Shown here piece after piece: positions 15,454 through 24,907 of a DNA stretch of 64,000 bases (within the stretch, counting starts at the first letter, position 1; each line of letters opens with the position of its first letter). The translations under genes were made by a program, and so were the position numbers. This stretch comes from Pelobium manganitolerans (lineage in GTDB: Bacteria > Bacteroidota > Bacteroidia > Sphingobacteriales > Sphingobacteriaceae). The stretch is taken from contig NZ_MBTA01000012.1 in the NCBI RefSeq assembly GCF_003609575.1, forward strand, positions 371,661 to 435,660, given 5' to 3'. A model generated the notes under the pieces. The model made no database searches. It worked only from the letters and a program-made list of their open reading frames with translations, and had not been told where the DNA came from.

Positions 15454-18402
15454 TTATTGGATTAGCAATTTAACACTTTGATGGGTTCCGTTTTGAGTTA
15501 ATGTGGCGATGTAGATTCCGGGCGCAAGCATCGGTTTTGATAAAGTTAGCTCATTTGCGCCTTTGTTGCTATTAAAGTTTTGGCTGATAAGCCGTTTTCC
15601 GTTTAAGTCGCTTAGTGCGAAGTTAGCGATGGTGGCGGTACTGGCGTAAAATTTTGCTTTCAACAGGCTGTTGTCCGCAAATACGCTAAGCCGTTCGGAT
15701 AGCCTTAGTGCATTTTCAACCGCGACAATCTTTTGAAAAATGCTTTCGGTGCCGTCTTTGTCAATCTGTTTAAGCCGATAATAATTTATACCTGTTTCTG
15801 GCTCACGGTCCAGGTAGTTATAACTGGTTACTTGCTGACTGTTTCCTTTGCCCGTGATAGTGCCGATATTCCGGAAGGTTTTTCCGTCTGTTGCTCTTAG
15901 AATTTCAAAACGGTCGTTGTTTAGTTCCGAAGCTGTTTTCCATGAAAGGCGGATGCCGTTTTCTTCGCTTTTTCCATCAAAGGAGAGGAAAGTTACGGGT
16001 AAGGTGCTGGTGTTGTAGGCCAGTTTGATGTTGCTGATGGTTGCTACGGCATTGTTGCCGGTGCTTTTACTGGCCTGAAAAAGGTAGGCGTCTAACTTGG
16101 TGTTTTGCGCCAGTTCGGACATTACTTGACTTTGATTGGTGCTGTTTTTTGACTGCGGAAAGTTATAGGTTGAGTTATAACTAAATTGCACGCCATTTAT
16201 CCACAAATGAAAACATCCCGCAGGCACCGCGTAGTTTTGGCTGTTTCGCACATAGCTTTTTGAAACAGATGAGTTGTTGGCGTAAACTTCAACCGCGTAG
16301 TTTGCACCTTTTGCAAAAGCAGTAGAACTTATTAAGGCGCGTGTGGCAACATTTCCGTCTGCAGACTCTCTGAATTTGAAATCGATAGCGGTGGATTTTA
16401 TAGTCCATTCAAATGATGTAAATAATTCGGTATTAGCTTTAAAAACACCACTTGCACTCGAAAATAAAGAACCGCCGGCATTTTTATTGCCCAATGCCCA
16501 TACGTAAATCCCGTCTACAGCCTCGCTGTTAAATGCGATGTTAAAAAACATGCTGGCGATTTCTGATGCGTTAGCAATATCGTAAGCGGAAAGCTTTATT
16601 AATGGGCTTGCCGAAGTTGCCTTCATTTCTATATTTGGTACAGATGGAGCTAACGGCTGGTTTAAAGTGAAACTGCCACCGTCGCCATTTGTACCGTTCA
16701 CTTGCACTTTTGCTGTGCCGGATGGTGGCGCAGGTAAATAACCTTGTTGCGCCGGCGGGCCGGCAACAGATTCGGACGAGCCGCTGGTAAACACGCCACC
16801 GGTGCCTGTGTTTGTACCTAAATCGTAGTTATAAATATTGGATTGTGCAGCCCAAGTCCCAAAGGCTGTACTTGTTCCGTTTAGCCTAAACGCTAACTGC
16901 GCCTGATAAAGCGAAGCGGGAGAAACCGCCGCGCCGGTAGATTCTTCGTATTTTAGTTGACTACTGATAAAGCCAACCGACTGGCCATGCATCCCTACAA
17001 CAATAGGATAGGGGATTTTAAAATAGATATTGTTGGAAGGCCAAAAATCGAAAGGTGAATTGCCAGAGTTGGTTTTTTTATAATTCCAGAATACCAAATT
17101 ACGCATGTGGTTGGGCATTTCTTTAATATCACCGCCCGCTCTGCCGTCTGTTAAGCCGCCGGTCACATTGTCCAACAAAGTATTGCGCGGTTGCGATGAA
17201 TGGCTTTCAAAGCAAGTTGTAGCGGGGTAGGTGACTTTGTAAAGCACCGTGTTCATAGATGTTTTGGAAACCCCAACCGAATGCCATTGCCCCGCTTGGT
17301 CGTCGATATTGCTGATCAACACGTTGGTGGCGCCGGCATTGTTGATGGCTTCATGTCCGCCATTGCCAGTAATGCTGCAATTATCGATAGTGATGTTGGC
17401 GCCGCTGATGCCGATGGACGCCGCCACAGAAACATCGGTAAAACGGCAGTTGCGCATCCAAGAGTTTACTAACCTTTTAAACTGTATCAAGGAGAAACCG
17501 CTATCATCTAAAGCGGATCCGTGATGCTCAAAAGTCTTCTTAAAATTCCCTACAAAAGCAATATCCTCTACACCCATTTCTTCCACGTATTTGTATTTAG
17601 AAACTACCCATGGTAAAGACTTTGTTATCGGATAAGGCAGAGGCTGTTTTAAGGTAACCGTGTTGCCATTAATTTGGTTAATCTGCAATACAAAAGATAC
17701 ATCTACGCCGCCATCTTTTAAGCTGGTCCAGTTGGGGTTTACGGTATAATTGCCCAAATCCAATTTTAAAGAAGTAGCGTCATCGCTGCGCATCTCAAAC
17801 AAAAGCCAATCGCCAGCTACCAATCCGGTGATATTCACCAAATTGATGTCGAAATCGCCCACTGCGGCATTGGCGTTAAAGCCACCCAATGCAGTTGCAG
17901 CGCTCCCACTGCCAATTGTAAAAAGTGATGGACAAGAATAATATTGGCTAGCGTTTTTTGGGTCCATTGGTGTTTTCATGAAAAGCTCTGTTCCGCCTGT
18001 GCCGCTTCCACTACCTTTTAAAATGATATTGCTTTTCGTTATCGCATAAACTTCGGTAGCATCGTCTGTGGCATCCTGCACAATAAATCTCCCGGAAGGA
18101 AAAAACACGATACCGCCATTTGCTGCTTGCGCCGCCGCGATAGCCGCTTTTATAGCTGTTTTATCAGACGTATTGTCATCAGCAACGGCACCATAATTAG
18201 TTACATCAAAAACTTGCAAGTTTTTGCCGGTATAATCAATGGGAACCGTACCGTTTTTATAGCCCACGTAAGAAAAATCGGGCAAAATGGACGTCGCGGG
18301 ATTGGTTTTGTAATCCGTAAAAATTTGTGCTTCTGTTTGTGCCTTAACTATAAACGGGCATAAAACGGATAAGCCTAAAAGATAATTCAAAATGCTTCTC
18401 AT
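15454..18402 (-). CDS. DUF4955/PL29-like beta-helix lyase with accessory module and T9SS tail
   Basis: A 982-residue, multi-domain secreted protein. A signal peptide ends at 'VKAQ' (residue 22). Residues 23 to about 500 match the 511-residue protein at 27124 along its whole length, including 'TNYGAVADDNTSDK', 'GSGSGTGGTELFMKTP', 'SWMRNCRFTDVSV' and 'PATTCFESH'; this is the DUF4955-type pectate-lyase-like fold that I associate with PL29 chondroitin lyases. A linker follows, then residues 590-790 form a module shared with the protein at 18460, then a fibronectin-like segment and a C-terminal sorting domain ('LAPGIYIATLTQNG'). T9SS export to the cell surface is expected. Catalytic residues cannot be assigned with certainty. 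It lies 5 bp before the PL8 gene. Confidence 0.75.
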   Translation of the reverse strand: MRSILNYLLGLSVLCPFIVKAQTEAQIFTDYKTNPATSILPDFSYVGYKNGTVPIDYTGKNLQVFDVTNYGAVADDNTSDKTAIKAAIAAAQAANGGIVFFPSGRFIVQDATDDATEVYAITKSNIILKGSGSGTGGTELFMKTPMDPKNASQYYSCPSLFTIGSGSAATALGGFNANAAVGDFDINLVNITGLVAGDWLLFEMRSDDATSLKLDLGNYTVNPNWTSLKDGGVDVSFVLQINQINGNTVTLKQPLPYPITKSLPWVVSKYKYVEEMGVEDIAFVGNFKKTFEHHGSALDDSGFSLIQFKRLVNSWMRNCRFTDVSVAASIGISGANITIDNCSITGNGGHEAINNAGATNVLISNIDDQAGQWHSVGVSKTSMNTVLYKVTYPATTCFESHSSQPRNTLLDNVTGGLTDGRAGGDIKEMPNHMRNLVFWNYKKTNSGNSPFDFWPSNNIYFKIPYPIVVGMHGQSVGFISSQLKYEESTGAAVSPASLYQAQLAFRLNGTSTAFGTWAAQSNIYNYDLGTNTGTGGVFTSGSSESVAGPPAQQGYLPAPPSGTAKVQVNGTNGDGGSFTLNQPLAPSVPNIEMKATSASPLIKLSAYDIANASEIASMFFNIAFNSEAVDGIYVWALGNKNAGGSLFSSASGVFKANTELFTSFEWTIKSTAIDFKFRESADGNVATRALISSTAFAKGANYAVEVYANNSSVSKSYVRNSQNYAVPAGCFHLWINGVQFSYNSTYNFPQSKNSTNQSQVMSELAQNTKLDAYLFQASKSTGNNAVATISNIKLAYNTSTLPVTFLSFDGKSEENGIRLSWKTASELNNDRFEILRATDGKTFRNIGTITGKGNSQQVTSYNYLDREPETGINYYRLKQIDKDGTESIFQKIVAVENALRLSERLSVFADNSLLKAKFYASTATIANFALSDLNGKRLISQNFNSNKGANELTLSKPMLAPGIYIATLTQNGTHQSVKLLIQ

Positions 18403-18459
18403 GGTTTTGCTGTATTGCAGAGAAATAAGGGCAGGAAATCTCCTGCCCGAAATAAGGTG

Positions 18460-19866
18460 TTAGTTTTTTACAACTTTTATGCTTGTACGCCCGCCGTTTA
18501 ACAAAAGGGTAGCTACGTAAATTCCAGGTGCTAAACCAGTAATCTCTGCATCTACATTATTTATTCCTTTATCAGCTTTGAAGGTTTTGCTAAGCACTTT
18601 TTTCCCAGATAAATCCGTCAAACTGATGCTGGCGTTGCCCTGTTCGCTGGCATCAAATTTTGCGGATAAGGTATTGTTTCCTAAGAATACGCTTAAGGTT
18701 TGGTTGCTAGCCAAAGCGTTTTCAACCGCTACCACTTGGGTATGGATGGTGCTTTTGCCATCGTTATCTACTTGCTTTAATTTGTAGTAATTGGTGCCTG
18801 TTTCTGGTGCGCGGTCCAAATAGCTGTAAGTGTTTGCTTGGTTGCTGGTTCCGTTTCCGGCGATGGTGGTAATGCTTGCAAAATCTTTTCCGTTGGCAGA
18901 TCGCAACAATTCGAAATGGTTATTGTTTAATTCTGATGCGGTAGCCCAGTTTAAACGGATGCCTGAGTTTTCTTGTTTACCGCTAAAAGAGGTAAGAGAA
19001 ACTGGGAGGGTAGCTGATGGGTAAGTTATTTGAAGGTTGGATAAAACTGTAGTTTCTACGATCGCGCCTCCCGCTTGTACAAAAGAAATTGCGTTAATTG
19101 TAGGTGCCACATAAGCGGTGCCTACTTTGGGGAAATCCTCCGCGTGCTTTACGCCATCAACGTAAATGTGATAAGTATTTCCAGGAATAATAACAGGAGC
19201 AGCATTGTAGGTATAAGTTTGTTGCGTAGCATTACTATTCGCAAAAACTTCTATTGTCTGCGATGCGTTTTCCTTAATTAATTTTACAGCGGTGTTGGTC
19301 TGGCCGCTGCCATCGGCTCTTCTAAATTGCGTAACCAAATTCCCGCTCTTAACTACTCTAAAAGCTCCAAAAACATCCGTCGTGGCAGTAGTAAACGGAG
19401 AGCTACTACTGGTTAATGTATTTCCATTAGCGATGTTACCGAACGCAATGATAAATGCGTTATCTCCAGTATAATTGGTTAAATCTAGTGTGAACGAGAA
19501 TTTAACTAATGCGTCGGCGTTAGCAATATTGTAGGTAGCAACTTTAGCAATTTTGTTTTCGTTTGCATTCTTAATTGACAATAGCCCGCCCGCCAGCTTA
19601 AATTCCGTGCTTGGAGCATACGAGAGCGCTCTTAGTATATATCTTCCGTCCGTAATATTCGGAAAAAATCGCCCAACAATGGAAAGATTTCCGTTGTTGG
19701 GCGACTCGTAGAACTTGGATGCGACGCCATTGGCCGTAGTATCGTTCGCTGGTGATACGCCTCTGTTCCAATCCACATTAATTACCCGGTTATAAGGGCT
19801 AAACTGGGCTTGGGCGCTTCCTGCAGCTAAGCCCATTAACAAAAGAAGTCGTAGCGTTTTTTTCAT
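18460..19866 (-). CDS. secreted stand-alone accessory module with T9SS tail
   Basis: A 468-residue protein with signal peptide (ends 'GSAQAQ', residue 20), no recognisable catalytic domain, and a T9SS C-terminal domain ('LSGKKVLSKTFKADKGINN', 'LAPGIYVATLLLNGG'). Residues about 90-285 align with residues 590-790 of the lyase at 15454: 'KVATYNIANADALVKF' corresponds to 'KLSAYDIANASEIASM', and both continue with 'LPVSLTSFSGK' or 'LPVTFLSFDGK' and 'LNWATASELNN' or 'LSWKTASELNN'. The segment looks like a beta-sandwich, as in carbohydrate-binding modules. I infer a surface-exposed glycosaminoglycan-binding helper. It sits between two T9SS-tagged lyases in the same operon. Confidence 0.75.
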   Translation of the reverse strand: MKKTLRLLLLMGLAAGSAQAQFSPYNRVINVDWNRGVSPANDTTANGVASKFYESPNNGNLSIVGRFFPNITDGRYILRALSYAPSTEFKLAGGLLSIKNANENKIAKVATYNIANADALVKFSFTLDLTNYTGDNAFIIAFGNIANGNTLTSSSSPFTTATTDVFGAFRVVKSGNLVTQFRRADGSGQTNTAVKLIKENASQTIEVFANSNATQQTYTYNAAPVIIPGNTYHIYVDGVKHAEDFPKVGTAYVAPTINAISFVQAGGAIVETTVLSNLQITYPSATLPVSLTSFSGKQENSGIRLNWATASELNNNHFELLRSANGKDFASITTIAGNGTSNQANTYSYLDRAPETGTNYYKLKQVDNDGKSTIHTQVVAVENALASNQTLSVFLGNNTLSAKFDASEQGNASISLTDLSGKKVLSKTFKADKGINNVDAEITGLAPGIYVATLLLNGGRTSIKVVKN

Positions 19867-19901
19867 GATTTTAATTTTTAAGTATTTATTAATTTGGTTT
19901 T

Positions 19902-22900
19902 TTAAAGTTTTATAAATTTTTGGCTCTCTTTTTTGTCGCCAGCCACCAGCTGGATAATGTATTCGCCCGTGTTCAGATCTGCTAAAAAAATCGGCACCGT
20001 ATTAAAGCCTGCTTTTAGCCTGATTGGTTTTTTCATCAATAGCCTTCCGTTTAGAGAATAAATTTGGACACTCCCTTCGGTCTCGCGCTCGGCGTTTAAG
20101 CCCAGATTAATGAAAGACGATATCGGGTTTGGATAAAAAGAAATTTTGTTGTTTGTAGTACTTGTCTTTATCACAATAATTCGTTCTGCGCTGATGGAGT
20201 GGTCATGGTCCATACTTTGCAGTTTGTAATAAACATTGCCAGCAGCAGCATCAAAGCTGCGGTCGCTAAAATGGTAATCAACCCTGGTGCCCGAGTTTTG
20301 GGTGGCAGGCAGTTCGGCAATTTTTGCAAACGAAATTCCATCTGTGCTTCGGTACAGAACAAATTTTTCCAGGTTCTTTTCTTGCGCACTTGCCCATTTC
20401 AGCTCAACGGCATTGTTTAGTACCGAGCCTTCAAAATTAATTAGCTTAACAGGCGTGGTATCTAACCTCTCTAACAGTACGCTTGCCCCAAAACCGTCCT
20501 GTAAAGTAAAAGACAGGTTAAACAAATTGCCCTGCTGGTTTGCGCCGGCGCCATTAGGATTATTGATGATTTTATAGCTGCCGTTAAGACTTAAACCAAC
20601 AGCCAGCGGTACAGATAAAAACCCGTTTACTTCATCTGTAACCGTGTTTAAATTAGGGTTGTTAATGGTTAGCAGTACTTTATTGCTATCGTACTCTTTC
20701 ACGCTCAGCAAAGCTTGGTTAGAGATGCTGTTTACCAAGCCAATATTTACCGTGTTTACCGGCTTAAAAAAGGCGTAGGCGGTCGTATTTTCAGGAAAAT
20801 ACTTTATAGCGTGGAAATCGTTATTTTGATGCAACACCTCGTAGATACTTCCGCTGGCCAACGTTTGCGCTAAGGTTTTCATATCTGACGGGCTTGTACC
20901 CGGCGCAATCACATACTCGTACTTTGCGGGGCTGGTTTCGTTTGGCTGTGCGCCGTGTACCAAATAAGCGCGTGTAAAATTAGCGGTATTAGTTTCTGCA
21001 CCTGTTAAAGAAGTATAGTCGGGCGTGGTTTGCGCACCCAATTCTATCCGGTAATCGTTATTGCCTTTGGGCAGATATACGCCCGTGCCTTGCGCGCTAC
21101 ATAGCCATTTATAGTCATCTGCCAAAGAATAGCTGCTGGCGAAAGTTCCGGTTTTTGGATCAGACGAGTTTACGTACATCGTTGGTGTTGCCGTAGCGCT
21201 AACTGTTTGGAAAAGGGTGGTAACTACACTGCCTTGGTTGTTGCTTACGCTGATGTTACTTCCTAAACAAATCAACAGCTGATCAAAAGCAAACACAGAT
21301 TTCTTGAATTTTAGATTGCTGGTGGTGTAGTAGCCGGCATCCCTCTGGGCAAAGTCAATAGCAAATATTCCGTTTTTGCCTAAAGAAAGCGCTCCTGCAA
21401 AATCTAGATTTTGGTATTCGTCTGCACGTGGTTTGCCCGCCTGCAGCTTGTTAAAAGGCAGCACAACTGTAGTGGCACCAGGGGCGTAATTCCAGTTCCA
21501 GCCGGCTCCGTTTAAGATGTAGCCACTGTTTTCTAAAGTGCCCTTATACAAAATTTCTAAAGCGCCGTATGCTTGGTAGCGGCCATACCTATTTTGTGCT
21601 GCATAAATTTCGCTGCCAAACAAGCTAGAGGTTAAGCCCTTCATTACAGCGGTCCAGCTTCCGCTTTTCTTTACGCCCAGGTTTCCGTAGTTGTAGGCGT
21701 AAAAGCCATCGTAATCTACATTCGGAGTTGCGTAATAATTGGTTTTGTAGGTGTAATTGTAAAAAGCGGCCAGCTCGGGGTCAAAACTTACACCGGTGAT
21801 ATCGCCACCTATTCCAACTAATTTTTTAAACTGCGTTTGGTTAATGGGAATTTTTGCGGGAAAAGGTGTGCGACCCGATTCGGAGTTGGCCGTTACGCCG
21901 CCTTCTGATGATTCCAGAAAAGCGCTTTTATAAGCAAATGCCATATGGTCATAAGCGCTTTTGCTGATTTTGAAAGGGGTAGCTTTTAAAGCATAAGCTC
22001 TATCGGCCCAAGTACCAAAGGCATACATGTAGCTAAGGTGATGCGATTGATGATGAAATCCGGTTCCGTCTGGCTTAATCCCATCCCGCGAGCCTAGGCT
22101 GATGTCTGCATTGCGTTCTAAAAAGTTTTTCAGGTATTTTAAATCGTTTACTGCTTCATTGGCAGATGTTAACGCGCACGCAGTCTCGAATAAAAAAGTC
22201 AGTTTGATGTGGACAAAGTCTGTATTCTGCCCTGCAACTGGGCTCAGTTCATAAATTTTGTTGTATTCGTTGGACCATTTAAGCAAGTTAATTACCTCAG
22301 TCTGCAAAGGCTCCGGATAAAGTGGAAGAGCCTCAAAGAAACCTATCGGAAAAGTTCTTGCATTGGTGTAAGAGTTGGTTGCCAAATCGTTTCGGCCACC
22401 TTCTGCCACGCCTTGGTCAATAATGTACTCGGTAAACAGCAAAAGCTTGTCTTTCGCGTCGTTATCGCCGTTTTTTAAAAATGCCCTTGCTAAAGATTGG
22501 ATATGGGTAGAGATTAAGACCAAAGTATCGGGGTTGGAAGTAGCCAATAATCCGCGGCCTTTTATAGAGGCGTCGCTATTGCGGCTAATGCCACAATTTG
22601 CTACATAAATTTTTGCAGCAGTTACTGCGCTAGCGCTTACATTGCCTATGCTGCGCGCGTAGTTGCTTTTAACTGTAGCCAGTCCTATAAGCTCTGCGGG
22701 GCTTGCAGGTGTTATGGCAATGTTTCCTTTTTTTAAGTAAGCACCTAAAGGATTTTGAGGCGATTCTATTTTAAAATGCGGATAATCTAAGGCCATGTGC
22801 GGCCCTGGTTGCCTAATGTCGCCATCACCAATAAATTTTAAGTTATCAAAATACAGCGTGCGCGATGCCGGACTTCCGTTTGCTTTACGATAGCTTATCC

Positions 22901-23348
22901 TGCATTGATTTAAAAGGAAAGAAGCCTGCTGGTTTCCATTATTGTAATCGTAAATATAGCTCCGGTGATAATCGCGCCAGCCTTTAAAGTTTAACAGCAT
23001 CCGTCCGCTGCGCTTCACAATATTATTCTGATCTAAAAATTCAAATAGTAGTGTGTCGGCCGAAGCTTCTAAACTATAAACATACAACTGTGCCGAACCT
23101 GATATAGTGCTCCCAATCTCAGACGATGAAATGTTGAGGTTGTTTACAGTGAGTTGATCTCCGTTTTGCGCTACCCACTTTAACGCTTTTGTGCCGCTTT
23201 TAACATGCTCATTGCTTATGGTTAAGCCCATTCCGTTGGTGCTGTAATTGGCCGGTATGCCCGCTTCAAAATCAGAGAAACGAAGCGTTTGCGAGCACAC
23301 ATTCAATGTTGCGAAAAGAGAACTTATGATTACAGCTATAATCCTCAT
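19902..23348 (-). CDS. polysaccharide lyase family 8 with T9SS tail
   Basis: A 1148-residue surface-directed lyase. Signal peptide to about residue 20 ('LNVCSQ'). Residues 21-175 form an N-terminal beta-sandwich with 'FKGWRDYHRSYIYDYNNG' and 'TLYFDNLKF', like the other PL8. The toroid has the active-site stretch 'DGIKPDGTGFHHQSHH' (His 432/433) and Tyr 440, followed by 'GRYQAYGALEILY' and 'APGATTVVLPFNKLQ', the PL8 beta-domain signature. A fibronectin-like stretch ('LKWASAQEKNLEKFVLYRS') and a sorting domain ('ISFYPNPISSFINLGL', 'NTGEYIIQLVAG') end the protein. PL8 covers chondroitin AC, ABC and hyaluronate lyases; which it cuts is open. Likely the first enzyme to meet polymer outside the cell. 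Confidence 0.9.
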   Translation of the reverse strand: MRIIAVIISSLFATLNVCSQTLRFSDFEAGIPANYSTNGMGLTISNEHVKSGTKALKWVAQNGDQLTVNNLNISSSEIGSTISGSAQLYVYSLEASADTLLFEFLDQNNIVKRSGRMLLNFKGWRDYHRSYIYDYNNGNQQASFLLNQCRISYRKANGSPASRTLYFDNLKFIGDGDIRQPGPHMALDYPHFKIESPQNPLGAYLKKGNIAITPASPAELIGLATVKSNYARSIGNVSASAVTAAKIYVANCGISRNSDASIKGRGLLATSNPDTLVLISTHIQSLARAFLKNGDNDAKDKLLLFTEYIIDQGVAEGGRNDLATNSYTNARTFPIGFFEALPLYPEPLQTEVINLLKWSNEYNKIYELSPVAGQNTDFVHIKLTFLFETACALTSANEAVNDLKYLKNFLERNADISLGSRDGIKPDGTGFHHQSHHLSYMYAFGTWADRAYALKATPFKISKSAYDHMAFAYKSAFLESSEGGVTANSESGRTPFPAKIPINQTQFKKLVGIGGDITGVSFDPELAAFYNYTYKTNYYATPNVDYDGFYAYNYGNLGVKKSGSWTAVMKGLTSSLFGSEIYAAQNRYGRYQAYGALEILYKGTLENSGYILNGAGWNWNYAPGATTVVLPFNKLQAGKPRADEYQNLDFAGALSLGKNGIFAIDFAQRDAGYYTTSNLKFKKSVFAFDQLLICLGSNISVSNNQGSVVTTLFQTVSATATPTMYVNSSDPKTGTFASSYSLADDYKWLCSAQGTGVYLPKGNNDYRIELGAQTTPDYTSLTGAETNTANFTRAYLVHGAQPNETSPAKYEYVIAPGTSPSDMKTLAQTLASGSIYEVLHQNNDFHAIKYFPENTTAYAFFKPVNTVNIGLVNSISNQALLSVKEYDSNKVLLTINNPNLNTVTDEVNGFLSVPLAVGLSLNGSYKIINNPNGAGANQQGNLFNLSFTLQDGFGASVLLERLDTTPVKLINFEGSVLNNAVELKWASAQEKNLEKFVLYRSTDGISFAKIAELPATQNSGTRVDYHFSDRSFDAAAGNVYYKLQSMDHDHSISAERIIVIKTSTTNNKISFYPNPISSFINLGLNAERETEGSVQIYSLNGRLLMKKPIRLKAGFNTVPIFLADLNTGEYIIQLVAGDKKESQKFIKL

Positions 23349-23359
23349 ATTTTGTTATG

Positions 23360-24901
23360 CTAATTTTTAGTGCCATCAGGCCAATTCACCGTTTCGCCAT
23401 TCCCTTTGTAGGCAGGTAGTTGAGCCTTGTAATTTTTTAAATAACGAGTAAGTAGCTGTTGCAAAGCAAAAGTCTTTTTGGGATAAGTTTCAGATAAATC
23501 GTGCGCTTCGCCAATATCTGTAGCCAAATTATAAAGCTCTGCGTGTTGCTTTTTATAATCATAAACCAGTTTCCAATTGCCCTGGCGTAAAGCGCTAAAC
23601 CATGATATGCCCGGTGCCTCTTCCGGAACCCATTTGTTGGGGTAATGCCAAATTAAAACACGATTAGAATCCTGTACGGAAGGTTTTTTTAATGATTTTA
23701 TAAAGCTTTTTCCGTCGACCGTTTGCACGGTTTTTCGGTTTTTCGCTTTCGCGATGTCTAAAATTGTCGGAAAAAAATCTTCCATAATTAAATAGCGCTC
23801 GCTGATGCTGTTTGGCGGAGTAATGCCGGGCCAACTTACAATCATTGGTTCGCGGATACCGCCTTCATAAACCGAACCTTTGCCAGCTTTAAGCGGTGCA
23901 TTTTGGGTGTGCGCAATACCCGAGCGGGGCGGTACGCGAGAAAGTCCGCCGTTATCTGACATAAAAATAATTACGGTATTATCTGAAAGCTGGTTTGTGT
24001 CTAGCCAATCCATCACATCGCCCAAACTTTTGTCCATACCTTCCACCAGCGAAGCATAGGCCGCTTCGGGTTTACTTAATCCTTTATCCAAATATTTTTG
24101 AACAAAGCGAGGAACCGCGTCAAATGGGGTATGCACAGCGTAGTGAGACAGGTACAGAAAAAAAGGTTTCTGTGCCTTGCGCTGTGCCAAAGCTTTTAAG
24201 GCTTCTTGGGTAAGTGCTTCGGTTAAAAAAGTATCAGTGTTGTAATAAGCTTCTAAACCTGGTACTGCCTGTAAGCTCACTTTTCCGTTTGCGGCTATGT
24301 TACCATATTTTTTTTCGCTTAGATAGCTGGCGGGGCTGCCAATTTCGCTGCCCGCAATATTAATATCGAAACCTAAATTTAAAGGATCAGCTCCTGGCGT
24401 TCCTTTGGCACCAAAATGCGCTTTACCGCAATGTATGGTGTAGTAGCCGGCGTTTTGTAAAAGCTTAGGCAAGGGTGTTACGTAAACTGTGTTGGCTACC
24501 TTTTCAACCGGACTAAGTCCATCAATATTCCAGTTTACAGAATTAAAGGTGTCGTCGCCCGGATAATCGGAATTAACGCCTTTCTCTATTGCTGTCCAGT
24601 TGGTTACGCGGTGGTGCGCGGCACTCATCCCCGAAAGGAGACTTACCCGCGTTGGCGTACACACCGGAGTTGCATAAGCATTGGTAAATTTTATACCTCT
24701 GCTTGCAAGCTTTTCCATGTTTGGCGTATGGAAAAGCTTATTGTTTTCGGTTTTTTGTTTCCAAAACGGCACAGAGGTATCTTGCCAGCCCATATCATCC
24801 ACCATAAAAATGATGATATTGGGCTGTTGCGTTTGCGCTGTCGCGGTAAACGCAAAGGCAGTTAAAACCGCCGCAACCGTTATGGAAAAAAACCTGTTCA
24901 T
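23360..24901 (-). CDS. secreted sulfatase with C-T-P-T-R modification motif
   Basis: Type I sulfatase, 513 residues, with signal peptide ending at 'TATAQ' (residue 23). Metal-binding 'MVDDMGWQDTSVPFW' is followed by C81-T-P-T-R and 'VSLLSGMSAAHHRVTNW', then 'HCGKAHFGAKGTPGADPLNLGFD', 'LSHYAVHTPFDAVPRF' and 'MSDNGGLSRVPPRSG'. The modification motif has Thr where most have Ser; Cys, Pro and Arg, the residues that matter most, are intact, so activity is expected. It is 11 bp from the T9SS PL8 gene and 6 bp from the GH105 gene. Its position-specificity cannot be read from sequence. Confidence 0.9.
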   Translation of the reverse strand: MNRFFSITVAAVLTAFAFTATAQTQQPNIIIFMVDDMGWQDTSVPFWKQKTENNKLFHTPNMEKLASRGIKFTNAYATPVCTPTRVSLLSGMSAAHHRVTNWTAIEKGVNSDYPGDDTFNSVNWNIDGLSPVEKVANTVYVTPLPKLLQNAGYYTIHCGKAHFGAKGTPGADPLNLGFDINIAGSEIGSPASYLSEKKYGNIAANGKVSLQAVPGLEAYYNTDTFLTEALTQEALKALAQRKAQKPFFLYLSHYAVHTPFDAVPRFVQKYLDKGLSKPEAAYASLVEGMDKSLGDVMDWLDTNQLSDNTVIIFMSDNGGLSRVPPRSGIAHTQNAPLKAGKGSVYEGGIREPMIVSWPGITPPNSISERYLIMEDFFPTILDIAKAKNRKTVQTVDGKSFIKSLKKPSVQDSNRVLIWHYPNKWVPEEAPGISWFSALRQGNWKLVYDYKKQHAELYNLATDIGEAHDLSETYPKKTFALQQLLTRYLKNYKAQLPAYKGNGETVNWPDGTKN

Positions 24902-24907
24902 CTCATT

